From: Coriobacteriaceae bacterium
Lineage (GTDB): Bacteria > Actinomycetota > Coriobacteriia > Coriobacteriales > Coriobacteriaceae
Direction of reading: 5' to 3'
Length of the DNA: 64,000 bases
Assembly (NCBI GenBank): GCA_025757745.1
Contig: CP107217.1
Span: 868,001 to 932,000, forward strand
The position numbers were made by a program, and so were the translations under genes. The notes under the pieces are model-generated. The model ran no database searches, was not told where the DNA came from, and worked only from the letters and a program-made list of their open reading frames with translations. Positions 16,080 to 24,823 of this stretch are shown one piece after another (within the stretch, counting starts at the first letter, position 1; the number at the start of each line of letters is the position of its first letter).

Positions 16080-16358
16080 ATGCCGGGAGAGGGTTTTAAG
16101 GCGCTTGCCGATCCAACGCGACGGCGCATTTTGGAGTTGCTGCGCGAGGGCAATTGCACGGCGGGGGAGCTTGCCGAGCATTTCGATATCAGTAAGCCGT
16201 CGCTGAGCCATCACTTGGCGACGCTCAAAAACGCCGGGTTGGTAACCGACGAACGTCATGGTCAAAACATCGTATACAGCTTAAACACTACCGTCATGCA
16301 GGACTTGATCGGTTGGTTTATGGGCTTTACAAACACGGAAGGTGATAAGGATGAATAA
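16080..16358 (+). CDS. ArsR-family repressor, SdpR-like
   Basis: Winged-helix regulator of 92 residues, the length of SdpR. The core is FKALADPTRRRILELLREGNC at residues 6-26 and the recognition helix SKPSLSHHLATLKNAGLV; there is no cysteine metal-binding motif in that helix, so it is not a classical metal sensor. The ATG at 16080 has AAAGGGGG upstream. Its end overlaps the next gene by eight bases (ATGAATAA), which signals coupling to the SdpI-like protein. In Bacillus, SdpR is sequestered by SdpI at the membrane. Confidence 0.88.
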   Translation: MPGEGFKALADPTRRRILELLREGNCTAGELAEHFDISKPSLSHHLATLKNAGLVTDERHGQNIVYSLNTTVMQDLIGWFMGFTNTEGDKDE

Positions 16359-17055
16359 CGAAAACAAGGGCATTCACCCCACGGGGGTATCGTCGCGCGT
16401 GTGGATTGCGCTGGTCGCTCTGTGCGTCGCCAATGTCGTAGCGCATCTCATGGTGATGCCGAGCTTGCCTGGGCAGATTCCCACGCACTGGGGCGCGAAC
16501 GGCGCCGTCGACGGTTGGGGTCCTAGCTGGATGGCCTCCGCGCTCGGCGCGCTGCCTCTGGCGCTTCTCGCAATGTTCTGCGTGGTGCCGCGCATCGACC
16601 CCAAAGGCGAGGCATATCGAACCTCGGGCAAGTTCTATCAGGGCTTCGTAATCGCCTTCACCTTGTTCATGTGCGCCATAAGCTGGCTGGGAGAGCTTAC
16701 GGTCTGGGGCGTGGTGCCGGCGGTCGGTTCGGTTAACGTGCTGATTTCCGGTGTTGTCGGTTTGCTGTTCATCGGCGTAGGCAACTACTTGCCGCGTGTG
16801 AAGCAGAACTATACGCTCGGTATCAAGACACCTTGGGCGCTTGCCGATCCCGAGAACTGGCGCCGTACGCAGCGTTTTGGCGGCGCCTGCTTTATGGTGC
16901 TGGGTATTGGCCTGATTGTGATGGGCGTGGCAGGCAGCGTGCTTTCGAGTGAAGTCGTCGCCGCGGTGATTGCGGTTCTGGCGTTTGGTTCAGCTGGAGC
17001 CGTCTACGTCTACTCGTATCTGTTGTGGCGCAAATCGCAGCGAGCCGCTCGTTAA
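16351..17055 (+). CDS. SdpI-family membrane protein (DUF1648)
   Basis: Membrane protein of 234 residues with about six hydrophobic helices. The DUF1648 motif is PTHWGANGAVDGWGP near residue 45, and the SdpI/YhfL motif near residue 150 is GVGNYLPRVKQNYTLGIKTPW followed by ENWRRTQRFGG. SdpI gives immunity against the SdpC killing factor and senses it. Here no SdpC-like toxin gene is visible, so it may act as stand-alone immunity or as an envelope sensor for the SdpR-like repressor. The terminator at 17121 ends the operon. Confidence 0.85.
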   Translation: MNNENKGIHPTGVSSRVWIALVALCVANVVAHLMVMPSLPGQIPTHWGANGAVDGWGPSWMASALGALPLALLAMFCVVPRIDPKGEAYRTSGKFYQGFVIAFTLFMCAISWLGELTVWGVVPAVGSVNVLISGVVGLLFIGVGNYLPRVKQNYTLGIKTPWALADPENWRRTQRFGGACFMVLGIGLIVMGVAGSVLSSEVVAAVIAVLAFGSAGAVYVYSYLLWRKSQRAAR

Positions 17056-17120
17056 GGTTGCGGAAAACTAGCGTACGCAGTTCATAGTATATTCCGGGGG
17101 ACTTTTCCCAGGTAGTATTA

Positions 17121-17150
17121 GGGGGTGTGGGCAACCATGCCCCTTTTTCG
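17121..17150 (+). terminator. Terminator after sdpI-like gene
   Basis: GGGGTGTG pairs with CATGCCCC (wobble pairs included) around GGCAAC, followed by a five-T run. Confidence 0.75.
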
Positions 17151-17239
17151 TTACGTTTCAGAGCTGGTTTCCTCATTTCGTTTCTACTAAAGCGAATCAA
17201 GAATAGGGAAACAGCAGGTAGAAAGGATAGAACAGGCAA

Positions 17240-18919
17240 ATGGCAGAGTTTATCTACCAGATGTATCAGGCTCGCAAGGCCCATGGCGACAAGGTAATCC
17301 TTGACGACGTGACCCTGAGCTTCTACCCCGGTGCCAAGATCGGCGTCGTGGGTCCCAACGGCATGGGCAAGTCGACCCTGCTCAAGATCATGGCCGGCAT
17401 CGAGGAGGTCTCCAACGGCGATGCCAGGCTCACCCCCGGCTACACCGTGGGCATCCTGCAGCAGGAGCCGCCGCTCGACGACGACAAGACCGTTATCGAG
17501 AACGTGCGCATGGCGTTTGGCGATATGATCGCCAAGGTCGATCGCTTCAATAAGATCGGCGAGGAGATGTGCGACCCGGATTGCGACATGGACGCCCTCA
17601 TGGCCGAGATGGGCAAGCTCCAGGACGAGATTGATGCCGCCGACGGCTGGGATATCGATTCCAAGCTCGGCCAGGCCATGGACGCCCTGCAGCTGCCCGA
17701 TTCCGACATGCCGGTTAACGTGCTCTCTGGCGGCGAGCGCCGCCGCGTGGCCCTGTGCAAGCTGCTGCTCGAGGCTCCCGACCTGCTGTTGCTCGACGAG
17801 CCCACGAACCACCTGGACGCCGAGTCGATCCTGTGGCTCGAGCATTTCCTGCACAATTACCAGGGTGCGGTGCTTGCCGTCACACACGATCGCTACTTCT
17901 TGGATAACGTTGCCGAGTGGATCTGCGAGGTCGACCGCGGTCACCTTTATCCCTACAAGGGCAATTACTCCACGTATCTGGAGACCAAGGCCGCGCGTAT
18001 CGAGGCTCAGGGCAACCGTGACGCCAAGCTCGCCAAGCGCATGGAGGCCGAGCTCGAGTGGGTACGCAGCTCGCCCAAGGCTCGCCAGGCAAAGAACAAG
18101 GCCCGTCTGGCTCGCTACGAGGAGATGGAGGCCGAGGCCCGCGCAAGCCAGAAGCTCGACTGGACCGACATCCGCATCCCTGTGGGCCCGCGTCTGGGCA
18201 ACAAGGTGCTCGAGGCCCATCATCTGCACAAGGAGTTCGATGGCCGCGTGCTCATCGATGATCTTTCGTTCACCCTGCCGCGCAACGGCATCGTGGGCGT
18301 CATCGGCCCCAATGGCGTCGGTAAGACCACGCTGTTCAAGACGATTGTGGGTCTGGAGCCGCTGACTTCGGGCGAGCTCGAGGTGGGCGAGACCGTCAAG
18401 ATTTCTTACGTCGACCAGAACCGTTCCGGCATCGACCCCGACAAGAACCTGTGGGAGGTCGTCTCGGACGGCCTGGACCACATGATGGTCGGCGAGACCG
18501 AGGTTCCGAGCCGCGCTTATGTGGCGAGCTTTGGCTTTAAGGGCCAGGACCAGCAGAAGCGCGCTGGCGTACTCTCCGGTGGCGAGCGTAACCGTCTGAA
18601 CTTGGCACTTACGCTCAAGCAGGGCGGCAACCTGCTGCTCCTCGACGAGCCCACGAACGATCTCGACGTCGAGACGCTGTCCTCACTCGAGGCGGCGCTG
18701 CTCGAGTTCCCGGGCTGCTCGGTGGTTATTAGCCACGACCGTATGTTCCTGGACCGCGTCGCCACGCACATCCTGGCGTGGGAGGGCACTGACGAGAACC
18801 CGGGCAACTGGTATTGGTTCGAGGGCAACTTCGAGGCCTATCAGGCCAACCGCATCGAGCGCCTGGGCGAGGACGCAGCCCAGCCGCACCGCGTGCATCG
18901 CAAGCTCACACGCGATTAG
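17240..18919 (+). CDS. ettA: ABC-F ATPase EttA (translational throttle)
   Basis: Cytosolic ABC-F protein of 559 residues with two ATPase domains and no membrane part. It binds the ribosomal E site and gates the first elongation step according to ATP/ADP ratio. Domain 1 has Walker A GPNGMGKSTLL near residue 40, signature LSGGERRRVAL and LLLDEPTNHLDAES. Domain 2 has GPNGVGKTTLF near 358, LSGGERNRLNLAL and LLLDEPTNDLDVET. The P-tOme linker with RSSPKARQAKNKARLARYEE lies between. Length and both NHL/NDL variants match EttA rather than Uup or antibiotic-resistance ABC-F proteins. Confidence 0.93.
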   Translation: MAEFIYQMYQARKAHGDKVILDDVTLSFYPGAKIGVVGPNGMGKSTLLKIMAGIEEVSNGDARLTPGYTVGILQQEPPLDDDKTVIENVRMAFGDMIAKVDRFNKIGEEMCDPDCDMDALMAEMGKLQDEIDAADGWDIDSKLGQAMDALQLPDSDMPVNVLSGGERRRVALCKLLLEAPDLLLLDEPTNHLDAESILWLEHFLHNYQGAVLAVTHDRYFLDNVAEWICEVDRGHLYPYKGNYSTYLETKAARIEAQGNRDAKLAKRMEAELEWVRSSPKARQAKNKARLARYEEMEAEARASQKLDWTDIRIPVGPRLGNKVLEAHHLHKEFDGRVLIDDLSFTLPRNGIVGVIGPNGVGKTTLFKTIVGLEPLTSGELEVGETVKISYVDQNRSGIDPDKNLWEVVSDGLDHMMVGETEVPSRAYVASFGFKGQDQQKRAGVLSGGERNRLNLALTLKQGGNLLLLDEPTNDLDVETLSSLEAALLEFPGCSVVISHDRMFLDRVATHILAWEGTDENPGNWYWFEGNFEAYQANRIERLGEDAAQPHRVHRKLTRD

Positions 18920-18927
18920 CAACAAGA

Positions 18928-18960
18928 AGAAAGGCCGCCAGCAAGGGCGGCCTTTCTTGT
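18928..18960 (+). terminator. Terminator after ettA
   Basis: AAAGGCCGCC and GGGCGGCCTTT form a strong stem around AGCAA, followed by CTTGT. Confidence 0.85.
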
Positions 18961-19199
18961 AGCAATTGCATTGCAGCTATGTCAAGGCTGCTGGTTTGAT
19001 TCATAATCAAAGTCATCTCTTTGGGATTAAAGCCCGTTTTTGCTATGAGTGATTTTCTAATTCCGTTTAAAACGTAAAGACGCATTGGGTTACAAGGACA
19101 TAAGCAAATCGAATTGAAATATAACCAGTGCTGTAACGTTACAAAAAAGGTTATAGAATAGGAGTATCTTATAAGTCGCTTCTCTAGAAAGAAGAACAT
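18961..19199. other. AT-rich gap between ettA and the exported-protease-like gene
   Basis: 239 bases, visibly richer in A and T than the ettA side. I see no gene or hairpin. It should contain the promoter for the gene at 19200; a start context AAGAAGAACATATG is present but lacks a strong Shine-Dalgarno site. Confidence 0.4.
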
Positions 19200-20327
19200 A
19201 TGCTTTCGCGTCGTCGTTTTCTGCAACTTGTCGCGTCTTCAATTGTCGCCTTAGCTGCACGTCCGAAAGAGGTTTTTGCCTCGACGGACAATATTGATGG
19301 TGAGCAGATACAATTTACTTCTGAAATTGCGCAAGAGCTTGCCGATAAATATATAAAGGGACTCCTCGGCTCTTCGTATACGCCTTCTGACCCTATTCCT
19401 TTTGTAGATGTTGATGGGTCCCCGCTTGGTTACATTGTTCCGGTTGTGACATCCAATAGAGCCGCGGGTTATTTGGTTTTAGATGCTTCAGATGATGAAA
19501 TACTTACGGGATATCGTTTTGGAGACGGCTTAGTCAGCCCTATGGATCGGGGAGGAGATCTTGGTGTCGAGTCTTATTCTTTCAATAACCCAGTCGTAAT
19601 GATCAATCCATTCGAATTTGGCGTGCAATCTTTGGATGGTTCAATAACAACAAATTGCGGAAGAACAATCCCGGCTGTTTCCATAGAAGGACGGCCTGTC
19701 GTTTTATCGAATAAACCTTCAAGCTGGAACGATGTTGTAATTTACGCAACTCAAATGCAGGATTACACAGTATCTGGATTTCGTTCCATTTCTCAGTTTA
19801 TGTCATATGATGAAAGCGAGATTAAGAGGCTTACCGCCCACTATGCTTGTATGGTGACAGCTTTTTCGAACGTTGCGGAACTGTATGGCATTGCCAATTT
19901 ATATAGCGACCCTTCGCAATATATGCAGATATGGAATTACACCAATACCCATGCTCTTTCCGATGAAGAACAGACTGTTCCCGGTGTTGTTTTGGGCGGA
20001 ACGCCGATTTCAACCTGTGCAACGGGGTTTACAAATTACTGCGCAAGCAGAGGGAGTACTCTTATCGCCCGCACTGTCTCCTCCCCGGCTATCGCGAACA
20101 TTCAAAATGAGATTAACTCTAATAGACCGAATGTTTTACATGCGAGTTTGTACAACGGATCAGCCCATTCTGTAACAGCAGAGGCTTACGCCACACTTAC
20201 TGGTAAGAAAACTGGAGAGACAAGGCAGATGATTGGCATAGCGGACGGCTGGAATTCATCCTTATCCTTCCTGAAGTATGATCAGAGTTATTATGCGTGG
20301 ACTTATGGAACGACTTTTTCGAAGTAG
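19200..20327 (+). CDS. Tat-exported papain-like (C39/C10-type) cysteine peptidase homologue
   Basis: A 375-residue exported protein. The N-terminus MLSRRRFLQLVASSIVALAA is a twin-arginine signal (SRRRFLQ), ending near PKEVFAS. Residues about 40-140 look like a propeptide region of streptopain type (QELADKYIKGLLG, PVVTSNRAAGYLVLDASDDE). The catalytic region would start at HYACMVTAFSNVAELYG (Cys near residue 223). Later HSVTAEAYA (His) and MIGIADGWNSS (Asp/Asn) have the spacing of a papain fold. The assignment is from motif layout only. The gene is AT-rich compared with its surroundings, suggesting recent acquisition. A lipoprotein gene overlaps its 3' end. Confidence 0.6.
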   Translation: MLSRRRFLQLVASSIVALAARPKEVFASTDNIDGEQIQFTSEIAQELADKYIKGLLGSSYTPSDPIPFVDVDGSPLGYIVPVVTSNRAAGYLVLDASDDEILTGYRFGDGLVSPMDRGGDLGVESYSFNNPVVMINPFEFGVQSLDGSITTNCGRTIPAVSIEGRPVVLSNKPSSWNDVVIYATQMQDYTVSGFRSISQFMSYDESEIKRLTAHYACMVTAFSNVAELYGIANLYSDPSQYMQIWNYTNTHALSDEEQTVPGVVLGGTPISTCATGFTNYCASRGSTLIARTVSSPAIANIQNEINSNRPNVLHASLYNGSAHSVTAEAYATLTGKKTGETRQMIGIADGWNSSLSFLKYDQSYYAWTYGTTFSK

Positions 20328-20706
20328 GACGATTCGTTTAGTCCTGTCTTTGGTGTTGATGCCTTTATTGGTGAGCTGTTCAACAAAAGAAGAGATGCCG
20401 CGCGGAGATTCCGGAGAAATGTCTGTGACAAACTCAGATTCATTGGAAATAGCTGGTGGGCATGCCGATGTGATATTGCAAGGTAAAGGCACGCTTAGGT
20501 CGATTGATGCTGAAGACGCTGTCTGCTCAATAGAGGAATTAAAGACAGGTGAAACTGCATCGTACCGTGTTTCAGATAATGCTGCGAATATGATTGAGTC
20601 GATACCGATTGGAGCACAAGTTTCTTTTAGATATTTTGCTCCGCAACTTGAGGAGGAGCTTGCTTCTCTGGTGTCTATATATGCTGATGACAGCCAAAAG
20701 ATCTGA
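20278..20706 (+). CDS. Small lipoprotein overlapping the peptidase-like gene
   Basis: A 142-residue (from 20278) exported lipoprotein. A basic start (RLFRSRTIRLVL) and hydrophobic stretch end in the lipobox LLVSC, so the mature protein is anchored at a lipidated Cys facing outward. The rest (GHADVILQGKGTLRSIDAED, SYRVSDNAANMIESIPIGAQ) looks like a small beta-rich domain of no family I know. The true start may be the ATG at 20278, 20293 or 20305; none has a good Shine-Dalgarno site. Overlap of up to 50 bases with the upstream gene suggests coupled translation and a shared role. Confidence 0.65.
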   Translation: MIRVIMRGLMERLFRSRTIRLVLSLVLMPLLVSCSTKEEMPRGDSGEMSVTNSDSLEIAGGHADVILQGKGTLRSIDAEDAVCSIEELKTGETASYRVSDNAANMIESIPIGAQVSFRYFAPQLEEELASLVSIYADDSQKI

Positions 20707-20709
20707 TTT

Positions 20710-20751
20710 CAAACGGCCCTGGATGGTCAAATGGCTATCCAGGGCCGTTTG
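20710..20751. terminator. Bidirectional terminator
   Basis: CAAACGGCCCTGGAT (20710-20724) and ATCCAGGGCCGTTTG (20737-20751) pair perfectly. It lies between converging genes and carries T/A runs suited to both strands. Confidence 0.85.
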
Positions 20752-22059
20752 TCACTCGGCCGGGGCGTTGACTTTGTCGATGGCCCAGGTGGCTCCGAGA
20801 CCGCCGGTGGTGTTGCGGCGGATGCGCACGGTAACCTCGCGGCGCTCGCCGGCCTGCGTGTAGCGCAGTGGGAAGCTTGCGCGGTTTCGCGCGGCCTCGA
20901 TGGTACCGCGCTCGCGGGCGATCCAGTAGTACTCGCCGACGATGCCGAGCGTGTCGGCGCCGTAGGGGAGATAGGTCGACAGCTGGTGCAGAAGCGGGCC
21001 GGGACAGAAGACCTCGGTTGCGAAATCGACGGGGAAGTCCTCGGGGATGGCGGGCGCTGCGGGCGCGGGGGCCGGTACTACAGCGGGGGCCGGAGCCGCT
21101 GCAGGCACGGGAATCTGGTCATAGACGGGTGCGGATGTGGACTCGATGACTGGTGTAGGCTCAGGCACCGGTTCCGGCTTAACTGCGGAATCTGTCGGTT
21201 CCACGGAGACGGATGTGTCTTCAGTCTCGGTTTTGGCATCGGCTTGCGGAGCGTCCTCTGCCTCGACAGACGGCTTTGCCTCGATGGGCGTGGATGCCAT
21301 GGTGGTGATGCCGGCGTTGGCGTTCTCGGGGTCATAGACGACCGTGAGCGAGATGGCGGGCTGCGGCGTCTCGGGCTCCGGCGCCGACTCGGTAGCGCCT
21401 TGATCGGCGGGCTCGTCGGACTGGTCGTCCTCGGCGTTGTCGCCAAAGACATCGCTGTTTTGGAACGCAGACGTCTCGGGTTGGTTGGCGGCTTCTTCGG
21501 TTGTCGACTTGGGGGCCTCGTTGAGCTCCGCAGCGGCTTCCTGCTCTGACATGACTTCGGGATCGGTCATGGCGGCGATTTCGGTTTTGGCTTCTGCTGT
21601 TACCTCAATAGCGACTTCGATCTCTGTCTCGGGCTCGGGTTCCGGAGCGACTTCGGCCACGGGCTCGGGCTCGGCGCGCTTAACGTGCTTGGGGCGCACA
21701 GCCTTCAGGTCCTTCTCACCGCGCTTTTTCTTTTTGTAGGACTGCTTGGCTCCCTTGGCTGCCTTGGGCTTGTCCTCGCCCTTGGCAAGGGCGGCATCCC
21801 AGGCATCGTTGGCGATGACGGTGGCATACAGACGACCGCCCTTAAAGACGGTCAGCTTAATGCAGTCGTCAAGCTCCTCGAGCAACTCGCGCGTGGACTC
21901 AAAGCCCAGGTCGTAGGCCGTCATATCGCCCGCGGCGAGTGCCTCCTCGACCTGCGTCATAAACGTTTGCTTGCCGCATCCAATCGCATCGCGTAGCAGG
22001 CGATACAGATAGATGTGGTTGCCCAGCGAAAGCGTGGGCTTAACTATTGTCTTGCTCAT
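20752..22059 (-). CDS. Uncharacterised protein with acidic Pro/Glu-rich linker
   Basis: A 435-residue protein of unknown family. The ATG at 22059 has AGGAG upstream; longer in-frame starts add an unlikely Trp/Arg-rich tail. Residues 1-95 form a conserved-looking globular domain (HIYLYRLLRDAIGCGKQTFM, then YDLGFESTRELLEELDDCIK). A Lys-rich patch (KKKKRGEKD) and a long acidic linker with PEPEPETE, AEAKTE and PTPV repeats follow. The last 95 residues are again globular (LLHQLSTYLPYGADTLGIVG, ending ATWAIDKVNAPAE). No signal peptide or membrane helix, so probably cytosolic, with a flexible tether between two domains. Confidence 0.7.
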   Translation of the reverse strand: MSKTIVKPTLSLGNHIYLYRLLRDAIGCGKQTFMTQVEEALAAGDMTAYDLGFESTRELLEELDDCIKLTVFKGGRLYATVIANDAWDAALAKGEDKPKAAKGAKQSYKKKKRGEKDLKAVRPKHVKRAEPEPVAEVAPEPEPETEIEVAIEVTAEAKTEIAAMTDPEVMSEQEAAAELNEAPKSTTEEAANQPETSAFQNSDVFGDNAEDDQSDEPADQGATESAPEPETPQPAISLTVVYDPENANAGITTMASTPIEAKPSVEAEDAPQADAKTETEDTSVSVEPTDSAVKPEPVPEPTPVIESTSAPVYDQIPVPAAAPAPAVVPAPAPAAPAIPEDFPVDFATEVFCPGPLLHQLSTYLPYGADTLGIVGEYYWIARERGTIEAARNRASFPLRYTQAGERREVTVRIRRNTTGGLGATWAIDKVNAPAE

Positions 22060-22127
22060 GGCAAATCTCCTCTTTACACACCAAAGCATCTTACCATCGC
22101 GCAGGGCTTGCCACCTCGGCGCCCAAA

Positions 22128-22163
22128 GCAAACGGGCGCGACCGTTGCCGGTTCGCGCCCGTT
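22128..22163 (-). terminator. Terminator between two minus-strand genes
   Basis: AACGGGCGCGA (22131-22141) pairs with TCGCGCCCGTT (22153-22163); on the minus strand TTTGCTTT follows. It ends the transcript of the gene at 22198-23142. Confidence 0.75.
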
Positions 22164-22197
22164 ATGCAGGTCGGTTATCTGTGAGAGACGATCGTGC

Positions 22198-23142
22198 TTA
22201 GTTGCCCGATGTCGTGCCTTGGCTCGAGCTGTCGGATGCCGTGCCGGATGCGGTTCCGCTCGAGCTGTTGGTGTTACTGTTGTCGGTTGAGCCCGTGCTC
22301 GATGCATTGCCGCTCGTCTGGTCACCCGTGCTCGGCTGAGAGCCGTCGGTCGTTTGGCTGGAGTCGGTCGTTCCGGATTGTGTGCCGCCGCTGTTCGACG
22401 AGGAATCGGTGCCTTGCGACTGATCAGGGGTGGTCGAGGAAGAATCGGTGGGTGCGGAGTTTGCCTGTGAGTCGTTCTGCTGGCTTTGCGATTGGCCGGC
22501 GCTGTCCGCGTCTTGCTCGGTCGTGCGCGAGGAAAGAAATGGCTCGGGGCGCTCACCCAGACCCTCTCCAGCGGTGGTGATAAGGATGGCGCCGGCGCAG
22601 GCGATGACCGCGACGATGGCGATGGCGATCGAGAAGACGATGACCTTCTTTTGCGTCTGGCTGCGCTCTGCCGCTGCCTTGGCGCGCAGGCTGCTGGGGG
22701 CGACGCGCGCCGTGGCCGCGCGACCTGCAACCTGACGCATCTCCTGCGTGGTCGCAGCTCCGCCCAGGTGCTCGTCGGCGTTAAGCTCAACGGGCTCGTA
22801 AGCGCCGACGGGATAGTCGACGGCGGCGTGTGTGCCTTTGATGACCTCGGCACTGGCAGAGATAAAGTGGCGGTAGACCTGCGAGGACACAACGGTGATG
22901 ACTGAGCTCACGGCGGCGCCGATCACCGAGCCGGCAATGCCGATCTTGGAAGCAAGCGCGACGCTCGTGGCAGCAGCTGCGGCGCCGGCGATGATCTGGG
23001 GAATGGAGATATCGTCGAACAGGCCCTTTTTGGGCGCGATAGCCATGGTCTGGCCGATGGAATGGTTCTCGTGCATGCCGTTGTTGAGCGATGCCGGCGT
23101 CATGACGCGCGTGCGCGGCGCGTCGGTGTACTTGGTTGTCAT
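22198..23142 (-). CDS. Membrane protein with Ser/Thr-rich low-complexity tail
   Basis: A 314-residue protein of unknown family. Start at 23142 with GGGAGG upstream. Two Gly/Ala-rich hydrophobic segments lie at about 50-90 (IIAGAAAAATSVALASKIG, VIGAAVSSVITVVSS), and a strong single helix near 170 (VIVFSIAIAIVAVIACAGAI). The final 110 residues are almost entirely Ser, Thr, Gln, Asn, Asp and Gly (for example STTPDQSQGTDSSSNSGG), a disordered, probably wall-spanning region. No sortase motif at the end. An envelope-associated role is likely, function unknown. Confidence 0.7.
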   Translation of the reverse strand: MTTKYTDAPRTRVMTPASLNNGMHENHSIGQTMAIAPKKGLFDDISIPQIIAGAAAAATSVALASKIGIAGSVIGAAVSSVITVVSSQVYRHFISASAEVIKGTHAAVDYPVGAYEPVELNADEHLGGAATTQEMRQVAGRAATARVAPSSLRAKAAAERSQTQKKVIVFSIAIAIVAVIACAGAILITTAGEGLGERPEPFLSSRTTEQDADSAGQSQSQQNDSQANSAPTDSSSTTPDQSQGTDSSSNSGGTQSGTTDSSQTTDGSQPSTGDQTSGNASSTGSTDNSNTNSSSGTASGTASDSSSQGTTSGN

Positions 23143-23524
23143 ACGGGGTCCTCCCGGTGTAAATCTGCTTCGTTTCGTGTAGCCATCAGGGTACCCACCA
23201 GATGTGAATCGTACGTGACATTTAACAGATACCATCAACTCATCAAGGGGGCCTGTTGTCTTTGGTGCAATAGCTTGATGCTAAACTGGATTTATGATTG
23301 CGAGGTGATTTACGTGATGTACCCGTATATGACATTCGAAGATGGTACCGAGGTCATTCATTCTGACCTGATTACAGATGGCGATATCGAAAAGGTTATC
23401 GTGCATTTTGAACGACCGACGGCAGAGGGCTTCGACTCCGCTCGTTGTGAGTTGCCTTCCTGTTCGTGGACTGACTGGGAAGGGCATTTTACTCAGAGTG
23501 AAAAACGAGCTTTCGAAGAGTGTT

Positions 23525-24823
23525 GGGGGTGCGGACAGAAAGTTGGACCGCGGGACGGTCCGGACTGGAGGTTCGCATGTACAGCAGGGAGAAGGTCGAG
23601 CTCTTCCTCCTGGCCACGGAGGACGGCATGGGGCCCACTGCCGCCGCGGAGTTCGCGGGGGTCACGGTGAGCGCGGCCAAGAAGTGGGCGACGGGGCACC
23701 TCCCGCGCAGCTACACCGGCGGGGGCTGTAGAATCGTGGCGAGGGAACCGCCACGGAAGGAGGCCAGCTTGGGCCCCGACAAGTCGATCTACGCCCCGCC
23801 GGCGACCGGCCCGCTCGCCGGGCTCAACGAGGACCAGATAGAGAACCTGCTGCTCAGGGCGGTGTTGGCCGACCTAAAAGCGGAAGGGTGGGACCCGGCT
23901 TCGATCTCGAACAGGAGCAAGTGCGAGCTCGGCGAGAGATTGAGGCGGGCGACCGCCCTGCCCCTCCGCTCGATCACAGGTTTCTTGAGGATATCGAAGA
24001 GCTCCTATGAGTACTGGAGGCCCCGCGTCGCCGCGCCGCGCGACCGCGACGCCGACATACGCGACCGCGTGGTGCGCATCTTCCGCGAGGGCTCGGGGTG
24101 CTGGGGGTACCGCACCGTCTGGGCGCGCCTGCGCCGCGAGGGCGTCCGCGCCAGCGAGAAGCGCGTGGCCCGCGTGATGCGCGAGGAGGGCCTCGAGGTC
24201 GTCTACAACAAGAGGCGCGCCCGGGGCTACAGCTCCTACGCCGGCGAGGTCTCCAAGGCGCCGGAGAACCTCGTGAACAGGAATTTCCACGCCGACGAGC
24301 CCAACCGGCTGTGGCTCACCGACATCACCGAGTTCAGGCTCCCGGGCGGCGAGAAGGTCTACCTGAGCCCGGTCATCGACTGCTTCGACGGGATGCCCGT
24401 CGCCTGGTCGATCGGGCTGCACCCCGACAAGCGCCTCGCGAACTCGAGCCTGCTCAAGGCCTGCGCGGCGAGGCCGGCGGGCGCGCGCACGACGATCCAC
24501 TCGGACCGGGGCGGCCACTACCGCTGGCCGGAGTGGATCGGGATCTGCGAGGAGAACGGCCTGGTCAGGAGCATGTCCGCGAAGGGATGCAGCCCGGACA
24601 ACTCGGCCTGCGAGGGCTTCTTCGGGCGCCTCAAGAACGAGTTCTTCCGCTACAGGGACTGGGAGGGCGTGACGGCCGAGGAGTTCATGGGGAGGCTCGA
24701 GGCCTACCTCGTGTACTATCGGGACGGGCGCATCAAGAAGTCCCTCGAGTGGCTGAGCCCGATGGAGTACCGCAGGAAGCTTGGATACGCCTAGGCGCGG
24801 TCCAAGAAATCGTCCGCAGCCCC
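23525..24823 (+). mobile_element. IS3-family insertion sequence, 1299 bp
   Basis: Imperfect 28-bp terminal inverted repeats: left 23525-23552 begins GGGGGTGCGGAC and ends TTGGACCGCG; right 24796-24823 begins CGCGGTCCAA and ends GTCCGCAGCCCC. A 3-bp duplication GTT flanks it (23522-23524 and 24824-24826), as expected for IS3. One transposase gene fills it. Its GC content is well above that of the AT-rich DNA on its right. Confidence 0.85.
23577..24794 (+). CDS. IS3-family transposase, single-frame
   Basis: DDE integrase-fold transposase of 405 residues. The N-terminal part has a helix-turn-helix (GMGPTAAAEFAGVTVSAAKK). The middle contains the HTH_21-like block CWGYRTVWARLRREGVRASE. The rve core has WLTDITEF (Asp 1), TIHSDRGGHY (Asp 2) and NSACEGFFGRLKNEFF (Glu). 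IS3 members usually make OrfAB by a -1 frameshift between two frames; here both parts sit in one continuous frame. The ATG at 23577 has GGAGG upstream. It appears intact, so the element may be active. Confidence 0.92.
   Translation: MYSREKVELFLLATEDGMGPTAAAEFAGVTVSAAKKWATGHLPRSYTGGGCRIVAREPPRKEASLGPDKSIYAPPATGPLAGLNEDQIENLLLRAVLADLKAEGWDPASISNRSKCELGERLRRATALPLRSITGFLRISKSSYEYWRPRVAAPRDRDADIRDRVVRIFREGSGCWGYRTVWARLRREGVRASEKRVARVMREEGLEVVYNKRRARGYSSYAGEVSKAPENLVNRNFHADEPNRLWLTDITEFRLPGGEKVYLSPVIDCFDGMPVAWSIGLHPDKRLANSSLLKACAARPAGARTTIHSDRGGHYRWPEWIGICEENGLVRSMSAKGCSPDNSACEGFFGRLKNEFFRYRDWEGVTAEEFMGRLEAYLVYYRDGRIKKSLEWLSPMEYRRKLGYA

Noticed and set aside
20731..21549. Long Gly/Arg-rich plus-strand frames opposite the acidic protein gene
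   Set aside because: They are the complement of the Pro/Glu-rich linker, with composition typical of antisense GC-rich DNA and no start signal.
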